This document shows, one piece after another, positions 63,901 through 64,000 of a stretch of DNA of 64,000 bases. The notes below the pieces were generated by a model that saw only the letters and a program-made list of their open reading frames with translations, was not told the DNA's origin and searched no databases. Both the position numbers and the translations under genes were made by a program. Numbering within the stretch: the stretch's first letter is position 1; the number at the start of each line of letters is the position of its first letter. This stretch comes from an uncultured cyanobacterium (lineage in GTDB: Bacteria; Cyanobacteriota; Cyanobacteriia; Cyanobacteriales; Nostocaceae), in NCBI GenBank assembly GCA_903903925.1, contig CAIVAU010000259.1, forward strand, positions 121,051 to 185,050. Reading direction: 5' to 3'.

Positions 63901-64000
<100 letters not shown>

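Overview
The window looks like chromosome of a filamentous, probably heterocyst-forming cyanobacterium (Nostocales). The evidence is many GCGATCGC (HIP1) octamers, families of 7-bp tandem repeats between genes (GGAGTCA, GGGAGYA, GACTTCC types), a NDH-1MS CO2-uptake operon, a Hstk-type dual kinase and Uma2/DUF4112 genes. The genus cannot be told from this sequence. No rRNA, tRNA or CRISPR array was seen.

Layout. 1-2.9 kb: edge of an unknown gene, decayed ORFs, a PIN-domain toxin-antitoxin pair bracketed by a 57-bp direct repeat, a Uma2 gene and a DUF4112 gene. 2.9-10 kb: the inducible CO2-uptake operon on the minus strand (ndhF3, a Tat-exported beta-carbonic anhydrase, ndhD3, cupA, cupS), with its LysR regulator ccmR/ndhR divergent from it. 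10-11 kb: two short inverted-repeat elements and one small gene.

11-45.7 kb: a large hybrid PKS/NRPS locus with two divergent arms. The minus arm (26.7 to 11.0 kb) codes for a loading protein (MT-GNAT-ACP-KS-AT-KR-ACP, of the SxtA/AprA type) coupled by ATGA to a KS-AT-ACP-aminotransferase-C-A-PCP protein that should make a beta-amino acid and add a proline-like residue. The plus arm (28.4-36.5 kb) is one NRPS, C-A(MT)-PCP-E-C-PCP-TE, whose methyltransferase sits between core motifs A6 and A7 and whose last module has no A domain. It is followed by a 2OG-Fe(II) oxygenase, a sulfotransferase, a PhyH dioxygenase, a GT61 glycosyltransferase, a GT39-like membrane protein, a GMC oxidoreductase and a peptide-type solute-binding protein, then a flippase on the other strand. 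Between the arms lies a truncated IscB gene, cut before its HNH and RuvC-III parts, with an apparently intact structured omega-RNA region. I cannot match the locus to a known compound; the predicted product is an acylated beta-amino-acid/Pro/D-residue lipopeptide-like molecule that may be sulfated and hydroxylated.

46-64 kb: mostly housekeeping and regulatory genes: a Ca2+/H+ antiporter, ilvD, a 5.4-kb Ser/Thr plus His kinase, an alpha/beta hydrolase, a second DUF4112 gene, thrC, pgk and a universal stress protein. The 790-bp gap between ilvD and the kinase holds a striking duplicated unit: two similar plus-strand small RNAs, each with a promoter, a closed 5' domain and a Rho-independent terminator, each preceded by the palindrome TTGCCA-N3-TGGCAA.
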